From: Chitinophagaceae bacterium
GTDB lineage: Bacteria; Bacteroidota; Bacteroidia; Chitinophagales; Chitinophagaceae
Direction: 5' to 3'
DNA: 64,000 nucleotides
NCBI GenBank assembly: GCA_025449935.1
Contig: JANWIJ010000082.1
Span: forward strand, 1 to 64,000
Shown here: positions 1-8,444 of the stretch, piece after piece
How positions within the stretch are numbered: the stretch's first letter is position 1
Layout of the letters: the number at the start of each line of letters is the position of its first letter
Position numbers and translations under genes: made by a program
The notes under the pieces: model-generated
Database searches by the model: none
Seen by the model: the letters and a program-made list of their open reading frames with translations, nothing else
What the model was told of the DNA's origin: nothing

Positions 1-1063
1 CTGGAAGTTTCCCTATGATAGTTTGTCGAAAAACAAAAAGATCAGCACTTATAATTTATTAAGTCACACGGCCGGTTTAGGCATTCACGGTTTCCCGGGT
101 TATAAAAGAACGGCTGCCATGCCCACTGTTCAGCAAATACTGGACGGCGAAAAACCGGCGAACACAAAAGCGGTTCATTCTTTATTTGAACCGGGCAAAG
201 AATTCAAATACTCAGGCGGAGGAACAACGATTTCCCAATTATTGCTTACAAGTATAACCGGGCGGAATTATACGGAATATATGCAGCAGGAAGTACTAAA
301 CCCATTAGGGATGACGAATAGTTCTTACCAGCAGCCACCGGCCGATACCACGAACCTGGCAACCGGCTATTATGAAAATGGAGAACCCGTTAAAGGAAAA
401 TTCCATGTTTATCCCGAGCAGGCAGCTGCCGGGTTATGGACTACACCAACAGACCTGGCAAAATACATTATTGAATGCCAGCTGACCCTGGAAGGGCGTT
501 CACAAAAAGTATTGTCTCCTGCCATGATGAAAAGAAGACTCACGCCTTATATTGATACAGCAGCTGCCCTCGGTGTATTTATTGACAACAGGAGTGGTAA
601 TAAGTTTTTTAACCACAACGGGGGCAACGAAGCTTTTCTCTGTACTTCTTATGGAAGCATGGAGGGTGGCAACGGTGTTGTGATTATGATCAACGGGCAG
701 AACTTCGGGGTGATTTCGGAATTACTCAACAGCGTGGCGGAAGTATATGGCTGGAAAGGTTTCTACAAGCCGGAATTCAGGAAATTGTTCAAGGTACCGG
801 CAGATACCTTGAAATTGTATACTGGCGACTACCTGCTGATGAAGGATACGCTGACCATAAAATTTTGCGGAACTGATCTTTGTATCCAGCAAAACAGGCA
901 ACCCGAACCCGGTTATAAAATGTTGTTCACGGAGCAAACCGCTTTTTCTATCCGGGAAGAACCCGGGGCCAATTTCAGGGTGATATTCAATGCGGCAGGA
1001 AAAGCAGAGGCACTGGAATTAAAACAGGGCGGCCAGATTATCCGGCTGCCTAAACTAAATTAA
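1..1063 (+). CDS. Serine hydrolase, beta-lactamase/PBP4* family (5' truncated)
   Basis: This is the C-terminal part of a serine hydrolase of the beta-lactamase-related family (class C/esterase-like fold). The reading frame is open to the left edge (frame 2), so the true start and the catalytic SxxK motif lie outside the window; the TTG at 23 is only an internal codon. What is visible fits the family: the LLSHTAGL segment that normally follows the SxxK helix, a YSGGG segment at the place of the YxN motif, and HNGG at the place of the third (H/K-x-G) motif. About 80 residues follow as a beta-rich tail, as in many Bacteroidota members. The substrate cannot be told. It ends 10 bp before the M28 peptidase, so the two may be co-transcribed. 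Confidence 0.85.
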   Translation, partial: WKFPYDSLSKNKKISTYNLLSHTAGLGIHGFPGYKRTAAMPTVQQILDGEKPANTKAVHSLFEPGKEFKYSGGGTTISQLLLTSITGRNYTEYMQQEVLNPLGMTNSSYQQPPADTTNLATGYYENGEPVKGKFHVYPEQAAAGLWTTPTDLAKYIIECQLTLEGRSQKVLSPAMMKRRLTPYIDTAAALGVFIDNRSGNKFFNHNGGNEAFLCTSYGSMEGGNGVVIMINGQNFGVISELLNSVAEVYGWKGFYKPEFRKLFKVPADTLKLYTGDYLLMKDTLTIKFCGTDLCIQQNRQPEPGYKMLFTEQTAFSIREEPGANFRVIFNAAGKAEALELKQGGQIIRLPKLN

Positions 1064-1073
1064 AATTTCTATC

Positions 1074-2636
1074 ATGAGAAAGCAGATCATTTTCTTTTCG
1101 TTCTTACTTGGGGGAATTATTCCGGCAACTGCACAAACAGATGCCACGGATAAAATAAAAAAAGAAGGCCTCGCCAATTCTAAGGTCATGGATATCGCCT
1201 TCCATCTTACCGATGTGAGCGGACCCCGCCTGACCAATTCACCGGGGTTCACCCGCGCGGCCAACTGGGCCAGGAATGAACTTACTAAAATGGGGTTAAC
1301 CAATGTAGCGCTTGAGCCCTGGGGCGATTTTGGCCAGGGTTGGGAACAGACACGTTGTTACCTCGCGGTGACTGCTCCTTATTATTTTCCCATAGTGGCC
1401 ATCCCACGGGCATGGACAGGCGGTACACCCGGCAAGAAAGCGATAACCGAAGAAGTTGTCCTGATCAGGGCCAAAGATTCAGCTGAACTATACCAGCAGT
1501 ATTCCGGTAAAATAAAAGGAAAGATCATCCTGCTTTATTCTCCCGATACATTGAAACCGTCTTTTGCAGCAGACGGCACAAGGTTCACGGACGAAGAACT
1601 GGAAAGAATGGCGAACTCAAAACCTGACACAACCCGCCGTCAACAAAATAGTTTAACTGCCGACCAATTAACGGCGATGCGGCAGCGCCAGGCCTTGCAA
1701 CGACATTTAACTGAATTCTATAAGAATGAAAAACCCGCCCTGGTACTCAGTATGAGCCGTGCCGGCAATGATGGCACCCTGTTCGTACAAAACGGTGGCA
1801 GCTATGCAAAAGATGCAGAAAATAATTATGGATACGTAATGGTTTCCAGCGATGATTATTTGCGGGTACAGCGGCTTGTTCTGGCGGGACAAAAAGTGGA
1901 AATGGAAGCAGATGTGAAAACAGCCTTTTATAACACTGACCTGAAAGGATATAATGTAGTAGCCGAAATTCCCGGCACCGACCCGGTACTGAAAGATGAA
2001 TGGGTGATTATCGGTGGACATCTTGACAGCTGGCAGGGCGCTACCGGTGCAACCGATAATGCCGCGGGCTGTGCGGTTATGATGGAAGCAGTAAGGATCA
2101 TCAAAGCTACCGGGCTGCAACCAAAACGAAGCATACGCATTTGTTTGTGGAGCGGTGAAGAACAGGGATTGCTGGGTTCCCGCGGTTATGTAAAGACTCA
2201 TTTTGCCGACCCGGCAGATATGGTGCTGAAACCGTCGCATGAAAAAGTTTCGGCTTATTATAACCTGGATAATGGAACGGGAAAGATCCGTGGCATTTAT
2301 TTACAGGGGAATAAAGACGCTGGTCCGATTTTTTCAAAATGGCTGGAACCATTTGCTGAAATGGGTGCCAAAACCGTAACCATCAATCATACAGGCGGCA
2401 CGGATCACCAGGCATTTGATGCGGTGGGTATACCCGGCTTCCAGTTTATCCAGGATGAGATTGAGTATGACACGCGGACCCATCATACCAATATGGATAC
2501 CTATGATCACCTTGTTCCGGCGGACCTGATGCAGGCTTCCACTATTATTGCCTCATTTGTATATAATACGGCACAGCAACAGGAAAAAATTCCGAGAAAA
2601 GCATTACCCAAACCAAGGGCGGCAAGGGGATTCTAA
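1074..2636 (+). CDS. M28 family zinc aminopeptidase, exported
   Basis: A secreted M28 metallopeptidase of 520 residues. Residues 1-21 form a signal peptide ending in ATAQ. An N-terminal segment with a probable PA-type insertion precedes the catalytic domain from about residue 290. The di-zinc site is visible: GGHLDSW (H and D near 316-318), the bridging Asp in GATDNAAG, the Glu pair in SGEEQG (about 360), Asp in NLDNGTG (about 398) and His in HHTNMD (about 472). Members remove N-terminal amino acids or dipeptides from peptides; the exact specificity cannot be read. It lies 10 bp behind the serine hydrolase and is followed by a strong intrinsic terminator, so it is probably the last gene of its transcript. 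Confidence 0.92.
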   Translation: MRKQIIFFSFLLGGIIPATAQTDATDKIKKEGLANSKVMDIAFHLTDVSGPRLTNSPGFTRAANWARNELTKMGLTNVALEPWGDFGQGWEQTRCYLAVTAPYYFPIVAIPRAWTGGTPGKKAITEEVVLIRAKDSAELYQQYSGKIKGKIILLYSPDTLKPSFAADGTRFTDEELERMANSKPDTTRRQQNSLTADQLTAMRQRQALQRHLTEFYKNEKPALVLSMSRAGNDGTLFVQNGGSYAKDAENNYGYVMVSSDDYLRVQRLVLAGQKVEMEADVKTAFYNTDLKGYNVVAEIPGTDPVLKDEWVIIGGHLDSWQGATGATDNAAGCAVMMEAVRIIKATGLQPKRSIRICLWSGEEQGLLGSRGYVKTHFADPADMVLKPSHEKVSAYYNLDNGTGKIRGIYLQGNKDAGPIFSKWLEPFAEMGAKTVTINHTGGTDHQAFDAVGIPGFQFIQDEIEYDTRTHHTNMDTYDHLVPADLMQASTIIASFVYNTAQQQEKIPRKALPKPRAARGF

Positions 2637-2657
2637 ATTGCCGTAACGATAATAAAG

Positions 2658-2687
2658 AAAGTTCAGCCGGCGGGTTGAACTTTTTTT
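2658..2687 (+). terminator. Intrinsic terminator after the M28 peptidase
   Basis: Arms at 2658-2668 (AAAGTTCAGCC) and 2673-2683 (GGTTGAACTTT) pair over 11 bp with one G-T wobble around a 4-nt loop, and run into seven T residues. It lies 21 bp after the stop codon of the M28 peptidase and faces the 3' end of the convergent DUF4386 gene. Confidence 0.85.
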
Positions 2688-2706
2688 ATTGTCAATGTTT
2701 TTGATC

Positions 2707-3402
2707 TTATGGTTTGTTAGAAAGCTGCAGGAATTTAATCCCGAGAATGACCAGCCAGATCAGCCAAAGCGTGCTGCCAACCAGGCCCGCCAAATCCCAA
2801 ACCGGGAAGCCGGGAATAACCGTCGAAAACAATTCGGCCTGTGCCAGCAGGTAAATAACTGCAGCCGCCATCCCCAGCCAGCTCACCCACTTTGAAAAAA
2901 CATTTAAGCGCAGAAAAGCATACGACATCATTATTGTCCATATGATTGTAAATAACTGGCCGATATGTTCCCCCAATAAAACGCCTCCGAACTGGTGCAC
3001 GGTTTTAAAAGAAATGATGGCAGCAGACTTTGCAGCCTCATCCCCGGAAATATAACTATTGACCAGCGTGGGCACGACAAATACCCAGCGCAGCAATGCA
3101 ATAATTTGAACAACACCGGAAATAACTCCAAACATGGTTACCCATTTAATAAAGCCAAGTCGTTGTTCGAATTTTTGGCCAATCAATATATAGGCGATTA
3201 GCAAGGGCAACCCCAACATCGCAAATGCCCACCAGGTCAGTATCAGTGAGCTGCCTCCATCACGGAACTTATTCAATATAACACCGGTATCCTGCCGTAA
3301 TATATCCGGGTATTCAAAGGTGGTTGCCAGGACAGCATAAGGAATAAATACCCCGATGGCCCCGGTGATCAGTAAAAGCCCGATGGTCTTTTCCTTTCTC
3401 AT
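2707..3402 (-). CDS. DUF4386 family integral membrane protein
   Basis: An integral membrane protein of about 231 residues with around six hydrophobic helices. The segment with YPDILRQ followed by a WWAFAML helix resembles DUF4386 proteins, whose function is unknown. The longest frame begins at 3423, but I prefer the Met at 3402 (MRKEKTIG). A TAACCTTG element (7 of 8 matches to the Bacteroidota -7 consensus) sits at 3428-3421 on the minus strand and overlaps the longer start. The gene is monocistronic, convergent with the M28 peptidase. No catalytic residues are recognisable. Confidence 0.75.
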   Translation of the reverse strand: MRKEKTIGLLLITGAIGVFIPYAVLATTFEYPDILRQDTGVILNKFRDGGSSLILTWWAFAMLGLPLLIAYILIGQKFEQRLGFIKWVTMFGVISGVVQIIALLRWVFVVPTLVNSYISGDEAAKSAAIISFKTVHQFGGVLLGEHIGQLFTIIWTIMMSYAFLRLNVFSKWVSWLGMAAAVIYLLAQAELFSTVIPGFPVWDLAGLVGSTLWLIWLVILGIKFLQLSNKP

Positions 3403-3517
3403 TGATTTGCAATTAAGCATCAAGGTTAAGCATTTTCCCTAAAACCGGGTACTATTGGCAAGAAAAGCGAAATATTTGCCGCGTCCGGGCGTTATCATTA
3501 CTACAAAATCCGAACCT

Positions 3518-4603
3518 GTGAAAAAACTAACCTTTTTCGCCTTATTCCTGTTGCCCATGGCCCTCACTGCGCAAAAATCGGTGGACCTTGACCGTTTCCG
3601 TTTTTCTGTGCAATACCGGTCCCTTCCCAAAATGAAAATTGACAGCACCTACCGCACTTATCACGTCGAGGTGGAAGGCACGCGGCTGATGCAGTCCTTT
3701 CTCCAAAATATGTCTCCTGAAAAATCAGTACTGCTCGAAGGTTGGCGAAAATTGCCACAGGATGGACACCTTGCTGTAAGAATAAGATTGGGAGACCTTA
3801 TCCCGGAATCGGTATCTGTAAAAGAACGAATTGAAACGATCAAGAACAGGAATGGACAGGTTACAGGTACAAGAATATATTACCGCCAGGAAGTGATTTA
3901 TACTTTTGATGCTTCTGCCAGCATATCGGATTATAAAGGAATGCATGTAATGGACCAGGAACTGGCCGACCGGGGATACAAACAGGTTTACCAGAGCCCT
4001 GAATTTGCTATCAGGGGAATTGCCGAAGGCTATTTCGTCCTAAACTCATTGGCGGTTACCAAAGAGCTATACCAGGACTGTGTGAACCGGTCGGTGCGTT
4101 ATCTGAGTGAACGCATCACAGATAATTTTGGTTTTAGTGAAGAAACGGCGAATGATTTCATGTGGATCGTTGACAGCCGCAAGCACCCGGAATATTCCGC
4201 CCACCGGCAGGCTTTTCAACAAATGAATGAGGTATTGTTCAATATGAGCGCCAGTACCCCCATCGAAGGGGCCAGGGAACAGTTAAAACCCGTAATTGAT
4301 TATTTTGAAAAAATTAAAAAGAAATATACTTCTACCAGTAAGCATGACCGTAAAATAAGGTATGCCAGTTATTTTAACCTCGCCGTACTATACTATTACC
4401 TCGACGATCCCCAGGCGATGATGAAAGAAGCCAATGGCCTGGCCCTAAATGATTTTGACGCAAGGGATGCAAAAGGCTTTGAGGCAACTGCTACCTGGCT
4501 AAAAAATCTTTTTCAGCAAACCAATATCTATACCCGCCATTTCCAGGTCAATACGGCTGCCTTTAAAGGACCTTTCGAAAAAGAGGATGTAACGGTAAAG
4601 TAG
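3518..4603 (+). CDS. Exported protein of unknown function
   Basis: A 361-residue protein that I do not recognise. The frame can be extended to a TTG at 3455, but the GTG at 3518 gives a clean signal peptide (VKKLTFFALFLLPMALTAQ), so I prefer it. The mature part is mixed alpha/beta, with a beta-rich first half containing a YRQEVIYTFDASASI segment, and a helical second half with a YYYLDDPQAMMKEA stretch that could be a TPR-like helix pair. No Cys-rich or catalytic motif is visible. The gene stands alone and converges on the next gene with a gap of only 20 bp. Probably periplasmic. Confidence 0.75.
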   Translation: MKKLTFFALFLLPMALTAQKSVDLDRFRFSVQYRSLPKMKIDSTYRTYHVEVEGTRLMQSFLQNMSPEKSVLLEGWRKLPQDGHLAVRIRLGDLIPESVSVKERIETIKNRNGQVTGTRIYYRQEVIYTFDASASISDYKGMHVMDQELADRGYKQVYQSPEFAIRGIAEGYFVLNSLAVTKELYQDCVNRSVRYLSERITDNFGFSEETANDFMWIVDSRKHPEYSAHRQAFQQMNEVLFNMSASTPIEGAREQLKPVIDYFEKIKKKYTSTSKHDRKIRYASYFNLAVLYYYLDDPQAMMKEANGLALNDFDARDAKGFEATATWLKNLFQQTNIYTRHFQVNTAAFKGPFEKEDVTVK

Positions 4604-4623
4604 GTTTAATCACAATGCACACA

Positions 4624-5148
4624 CTATTCTGCCTTTGTTAATGTCATTTCCCAGTTCCATTCCCATGTTTTGCCCTTATCAGCTGAAAATGCCTGTGACC
4701 ACCTGGGTTGGAGGGGGTTTGATGCCTCCCATTGGTAAAGCATCACAATCTCCTTTCCATCAAATAAATCATTGGCGTAAAACTTTCCTACCCCGTTTTC
4801 AAAAGAACCTGTAACCGGGTGTTCATCCATGGTGCCCCCGTTACTATCCATCCAGTAAATAGTCCATAACCTGGTTTCCCGGTTGAAGAGCCTGACGGCC
4901 ATTCCTTCAAAAGGCCTGCCTTCAAAACTGGCATAATAATTTTCAACATTCCCGATACCCGTCAATGTTTTCCGCATATGAAGAAATGCTTCAAACTCAC
5001 TCCATTCATTCTTGTTAGCCAGTCTGACTTTTAATTTACGGTTATGAACCTTCCATTTCCCCTCCAAAAAATCAAAATCATTTGGCGAAGATGTGTGCGA
5101 GGGCAATACTTCTAAAGCGGGTCCTGTATTCAGCCTTGATTGTTCCAT
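4624..5148 (-). CDS. DUF1579-like protein of unknown function
   Basis: A soluble protein of 174 residues from the preferred start. The segment FDFLEGKWKVHNRKL followed by several aromatic strands (WTIYWMD, MLYQWEA, WEWNWEM) resembles small lipocalin-like proteins of the DUF1579 type. No signal peptide is present, so it is probably cytoplasmic. The frame extends to 5181, but a perfect TAGCTTTG -7 element at 5170-5163 overlaps the extra codons, and the Met at 5148 (MEQSRLNT) lies just behind it. Function unknown; the family assignment comes from fold pattern rather than a decisive motif. Confidence 0.7.
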   Translation of the reverse strand: MEQSRLNTGPALEVLPSHTSSPNDFDFLEGKWKVHNRKLKVRLANKNEWSEFEAFLHMRKTLTGIGNVENYYASFEGRPFEGMAVRLFNRETRLWTIYWMDSNGGTMDEHPVTGSFENGVGKFYANDLFDGKEIVMLYQWEASNPLQPRWSQAFSADKGKTWEWNWEMTLTKAE

Positions 5149-5162
5149 TATACTTATTTCAC

Positions 5163-5170
5163 CAAAGCTA
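5163..5170 (-). promoter_or_regulatory. -7 promoter element for the DUF1579-like gene
   Basis: TAGCTTTG on the minus strand matches TAnnTTTG exactly. The start codon at 5148 would leave a leader of about 10 nt. No clear -33 TTTG is seen at 19 bp. Confidence 0.5.
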
Positions 5171-5272
5171 GAAGCCTTCACTGACAGCCCTATGGCAGTG
5201 GGTTTTATTATTTGAAAAATTTATTATTGCTCCCCGGACGGTTGATTGAGACTTAAAAGAACAGAACTATCC

Positions 5273-5280
5273 TACTTTTG
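5273..5280 (+). promoter_or_regulatory. -7 promoter element for the DEAD-box helicase
   Basis: TACTTTTG is an exact TAnnTTTG match ending only 5 nt before the ATG at 5286, so the transcript would be almost or completely leaderless. A -33 element is not clear. Confidence 0.5.
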
Positions 5281-5285
5281 CATTT

Positions 5286-6611
5286 ATGTCCACCAAAAAA
5301 GTATCTACAGAACAGATATTAGCCAAATTAAAGATCGATACCCTTAACGACATGCAGTTGGCTTCGGCGTCAGCAGTTGCCCAACACAATAACCTGTTGC
5401 TTCTTTCCGCTACCGGATCGGGCAAAACGTTAGCCTACCTGTTACCATTGGTCAAATTATTAAACCCGGCAAATCCCAACACTCAGGCGATTATCATCGT
5501 CCCGTCCCGGGAACTGGCACTGCAGATCGAATCGGTATTTAAAAGCCTGGGAACCGAATTTAAAGTAACCTGCTGCTATGGGGGCCACCTGCGGGAAACA
5601 GAAGAAAATAACCTGAAACAACCTCCTGCCTTATTAATTGGAACACCGGGCAGGCTGGCCGATCATATCCGGAGGCAAAATATTACAACCAGCAGTATTG
5701 AAACACTGGTATTGGATGAATTTGACAAATCGCTGGAGTTGGGTTTCGAAACGGACATGTCTTTTATTATTGGTTCGCTGAAATCAATTACAAAAAGAAT
5801 ATTGACGTCGGCCACGGAAGCCGTAAACATCCCGGCCTTCATCGGTATGGATGAAACCGTTAAACTTAATTTTTTAAGCAATACAGCGGAAGACAGCAGG
5901 CTTACTGTTAAAACACTGGTAAGTGACGGAAAAGACAAATTAGATACCCTTTTCCGGCTGCTCTGTATGTTGGGCAACCGGTCAACGATTGTGTTTTGCA
6001 ATCACCGGGAATCAGTAGAGCGTACCAGCAACTGGCTAAAAGAAAAAGATATTGTTACTGTATTTTATCATGGCGCGTTAGAACAACCGGAAAGAGATGC
6101 AGCCCTGTGTAAATTCAGGAACGGTACGGCGAATGTATTAGTCACCACCGACCTCGCTTCGAGGGGACTTGATATAACCAATATCCGTTACATTATTCAT
6201 TATCATTTGCCCGGCAGCGAAGACATTTTTACGCACCGCAATGGAAGAACAGCCCGCATGGACGCCAGCGGTACGGCTATTGTTATTTTATCACCCGAAG
6301 AAACATTACCCGGTTATATTGATGCCGGCACGGAAAAAATAATATTACCCGAAACGAGCATCCTCCCCGAAAAACCGGCCTGGTCTACGTTGTTTGTCGC
6401 CGCCGGGAAAAAAGATAAAGTAAATAAGATTGATATCGTTGGGTTCCTGTCCAATAAAGGCCGGTTGAAAAAAGAGGATATTGGCCTGGTTGAAGTAAAA
6501 GATTTTTTTTCTTTTGCCGCCGTGAGGAAAAATAAGATCAGTGAAATGCTGCGTCTTATCAAGGACCAGAAAATAAAAAACAAGAAAGTAAAGATAGTCG
6601 TAGCGAAATAG
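5286..6611 (+). CDS. dbpA: DEAD-box RNA helicase with DbpA-type RNA-binding tail
   Basis: An ATP-dependent RNA helicase of 441 residues. The RecA-like domain 1 has ATGSGKT (motif I, about 42-48), PSRELALQ (Ia), GTPGRL (Ib), the motif II variant DEFD (about 144-147) and SAT (III). Domain 2 has VTTDLASRGLDI (V) and HRNGRTAR (VI, about 317-324). The last 65 residues, from KVNKIDIVGFL on, look like the DbpA/CsdA RNA-binding domain, which in E. coli DbpA targets 23S rRNA helix 92 during 50S assembly. The DEFD in place of DEAD keeps both acidic residues and should be active. Monocistronic, with a promoter directly at the start codon. Confidence 0.85.
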   Translation: MSTKKVSTEQILAKLKIDTLNDMQLASASAVAQHNNLLLLSATGSGKTLAYLLPLVKLLNPANPNTQAIIIVPSRELALQIESVFKSLGTEFKVTCCYGGHLRETEENNLKQPPALLIGTPGRLADHIRRQNITTSSIETLVLDEFDKSLELGFETDMSFIIGSLKSITKRILTSATEAVNIPAFIGMDETVKLNFLSNTAEDSRLTVKTLVSDGKDKLDTLFRLLCMLGNRSTIVFCNHRESVERTSNWLKEKDIVTVFYHGALEQPERDAALCKFRNGTANVLVTTDLASRGLDITNIRYIIHYHLPGSEDIFTHRNGRTARMDASGTAIVILSPEETLPGYIDAGTEKIILPETSILPEKPAWSTLFVAAGKKDKVNKIDIVGFLSNKGRLKKEDIGLVEVKDFFSFAAVRKNKISEMLRLIKDQKIKNKKVKIVVAK

Positions 6612-6620
6612 TGTCAGCGC

Positions 6621-6634
6621 AGTTTATATAAACT
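6621..6634. repeat. Perfect 14-bp palindrome between convergent genes
   Basis: AGTTTATATAAACT is a perfect palindrome in the 34-bp gap between the helicase and mazG. It has no T-tract on either side, so it is not a standard terminator. Confidence 0.6.
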
Positions 6635-6645
6635 ATAGATTGGTT

Positions 6646-6912
6646 TTATTTGGCCGGGAATTTCCGGGGATTATCCAGGTATTCAGCAATAACCTCTTCC
6701 ATGTCTGTTTCCATCAGGTTGGCCAGCGTTAATAACCACATCAGCACATCTCCAAACTCCTCTTTGGCATTTTGTTTATCCCCGCGGGCAATTGCTGCGG
6801 AGAGTTCACCCACTTCTTCATGGAACCATAAAGCGGTGTGATAAAGGCCCCGATTACTATCCGTTTCAAAATACCTTTCTTTCACGATTTTTTGCAGGGC
6901 CGATATTTCCAT
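6646..6912 (-). CDS. MazG-like nucleotide pyrophosphohydrolase
   Basis: A single-domain all-alpha NTP pyrophosphohydrolase of the MazG superfamily, 88 residues. The metal-binding pattern is complete: HEEVGEL in helix 2 (ExxE) and KEEFGDVLMW in helix 3 (ExxD). Such short forms hydrolyse nucleoside triphosphates to monophosphates, often aberrant or house-cleaning substrates; the exact nucleotide is not predictable. It is encoded between the helicase (convergent) and the rRNA methyltransferase (upstream on the same strand), separated from the latter by about 110 bp with a heptamer array. Confidence 0.88.
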   Translation of the reverse strand: MEISALQKIVKERYFETDSNRGLYHTALWFHEEVGELSAAIARGDKQNAKEEFGDVLMWLLTLANLMETDMEEVIAEYLDNPRKFPAK

Positions 6913-6982
6913 CTTACTGAGTTTAAAGTAAAGATCCGGAGGATTTTATTTCCACCTACAAATATCATATTTCCCGGGTCTC

Positions 6983-7022
6983 AACCTTAAACATTAAACT
7001 TTAAACCTTAAACCTTAAACCC
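6983..7022. repeat. Degenerate heptamer array (TTAAACC type)
   Basis: About five to six units of TTAAACC/TTAAACA-type words. The array runs up to and into the stop codon (7022-7024) of the minus-strand methyltransferase gene. Confidence 0.75.
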
Positions 7023-8188
7023 TAGACCTTCTCCCGGCTCCCGCTGTATAATTCATACTCCAGCAAACGGCAATCAATGGTGCTGGTATAAAATTCGATC
7101 CGTCGTTTTGCTTTTAACCCAATTTTTTTAGCGAGCTCCAGGTTGCCGGTAAACACATAGCCAAAATAGCCCCCGCAACGCTGCTTCATAAAATCACCGA
7201 TCCGGCTGTAGGTCAGCTCCAGCTCTTTCACATCACCCAACCGTTCACCGTATTCCGGGTTCACATAAAAAATACCCGGATCTCCTGCAGGAATTTCAGT
7301 GGCAGCGAAGTCACAAACAGAAAAATCCACCAGGCTGGCCACTCCTGCGGCTACTGCATTCTTTTTTGCATTGCCGATTGCCCTGGCACTATAGTCGGTG
7401 GCAATGATACGGAGACCCGGCACCTCGGTAATCTGTTCCTCCAGCCTGGCATCTTCTTTTAAATAAACAACCTCATCATATCCCTGGAGGTGCATAAAAG
7501 CAAAATTGGTTCTGAATAATCCAGGCCGCCTGTTGGTGGCGATCATTGCTGCTTCAATGGCCACCGTTCCCGACCCACACATCGGGTTTACAAACGGGGA
7601 TTTCCTGTTCCACCGGGTGGCATAGATTGTTGCCGCGGCCAATGCTTCCAGCATGGGCGCCTGGCCCGGTATTTTTCGATATCCATGCCGGCCAAGCGAA
7701 TCACCGGAAGTATCGATAAATATTTCAGCATGCTCATTTTTCCAGAAGAGGTTGATAACGGCACCGGTCAGTTCCGATCCTGTTGAAGGACGTGTACCCC
7801 TTTTCTCCCGCAAACGATCCACGATAGCATCTTTTACCCGCAGGTTGGCAAACATGCTGTTATTAATGGTCGGATTATTTACATTGCTGGTTATAGAGAA
7901 ATAGCCGGGGTCAGGTAAAATATTTTCCCAGGGGTAGTCAACAAGACCTTTATAAATAGCATCCGCATTGACCGCTTCAAATTGTTTGAGGCTATACAGC
8001 ACCTGGCTGGCACAACGAAGGTTCAGGTTCAGCCTGATGCAATCGTTAATAGTGCCGGAAAGTCGTACACCTGTTATAAAAGTTTCCACGACGGTAAATC
8101 CAAGTTCTTTTACTTCCTTTTCCAGCCAGGGAGAAAGTCGTTTGGGACAGGTTATAATAATAACGCCTTTGTCAGAAAATAAATTCAT
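7022..8188 (-). CDS. THUMP-domain rRNA (guanine-N2-)-methyltransferase, RlmL-N type
   Basis: A class I SAM-dependent RNA methyltransferase of 388 residues. Residues about 45-155 form the THUMP RNA-binding domain. The Rossmann part follows with the SAM-binding NPMCGSGTVAIEAA (about 200-213) and the catalytic motif near 309, which reads NPEYGERLG where NPPYGxR is usual. Related E. coli RlmL methylates G2445 of 23S rRNA; specificity here is inferred. The substitution of the second Pro by Glu lies next to the target-base pocket. It is the only gene on its transcript as far as can be seen. Confidence 0.85.
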   Translation of the reverse strand: MNLFSDKGVIIITCPKRLSPWLEKEVKELGFTVVETFITGVRLSGTINDCIRLNLNLRCASQVLYSLKQFEAVNADAIYKGLVDYPWENILPDPGYFSITSNVNNPTINNSMFANLRVKDAIVDRLREKRGTRPSTGSELTGAVINLFWKNEHAEIFIDTSGDSLGRHGYRKIPGQAPMLEALAAATIYATRWNRKSPFVNPMCGSGTVAIEAAMIATNRRPGLFRTNFAFMHLQGYDEVVYLKEDARLEEQITEVPGLRIIATDYSARAIGNAKKNAVAAGVASLVDFSVCDFAATEIPAGDPGIFYVNPEYGERLGDVKELELTYSRIGDFMKQRCGGYFGYVFTGNLELAKKIGLKAKRRIEFYTSTIDCRLLEYELYSGSREKV

Positions 8189-8397
8189 TAAACGCTAAGA
8201 TAAATCCTTCCGCAACGATGGTAGTTATAAGTTTACAGAAAGGAAAATATTCCCTCCCCACTCCATGCTGAAACAACCCCCGGTAAACCGGGAACAAATA
8301 CCCGGTTCATCCCGTCATTACCATTTGTTGTGCGGAAACATCAGTATTCTTTTGTTTTGACGGCAGGGTTCCGAAATGATGAGTTTCCCAAACTTCG

Positions 8398-8426
8398 TTT
8401 GCATTCACCCCGCACCATTATCTTTG
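8398..8426 (+). promoter_or_regulatory. Promoter of the acyl-CoA carboxylase gene
   Basis: TTTG at 8398-8401 and TATCTTTG at 8419-8426 form a Bacteroidota -33/-7 pair with a 17-bp spacer. It lies inside an upstream extension of the reading frame (ATG at 8376), which argues for the later ATG at 8445 as the true start. Confidence 0.65.
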
Positions 8427-8444
8427 CCTTCTAACGAAAAGTTT

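Noticed and set aside
2689-3201. Plus-strand frames within the DUF4386 gene
   Set aside because: They are antisense to a clear membrane protein gene and show biased, low-quality composition.
6983-7022. Telomere-like or CRISPR-like repeats (TTAAACC type)
   Set aside because: Units are only 7 bp with no unique spacers and there are no cas genes; similar arrays with other words occur elsewhere, so they are simple intergenic repeats.
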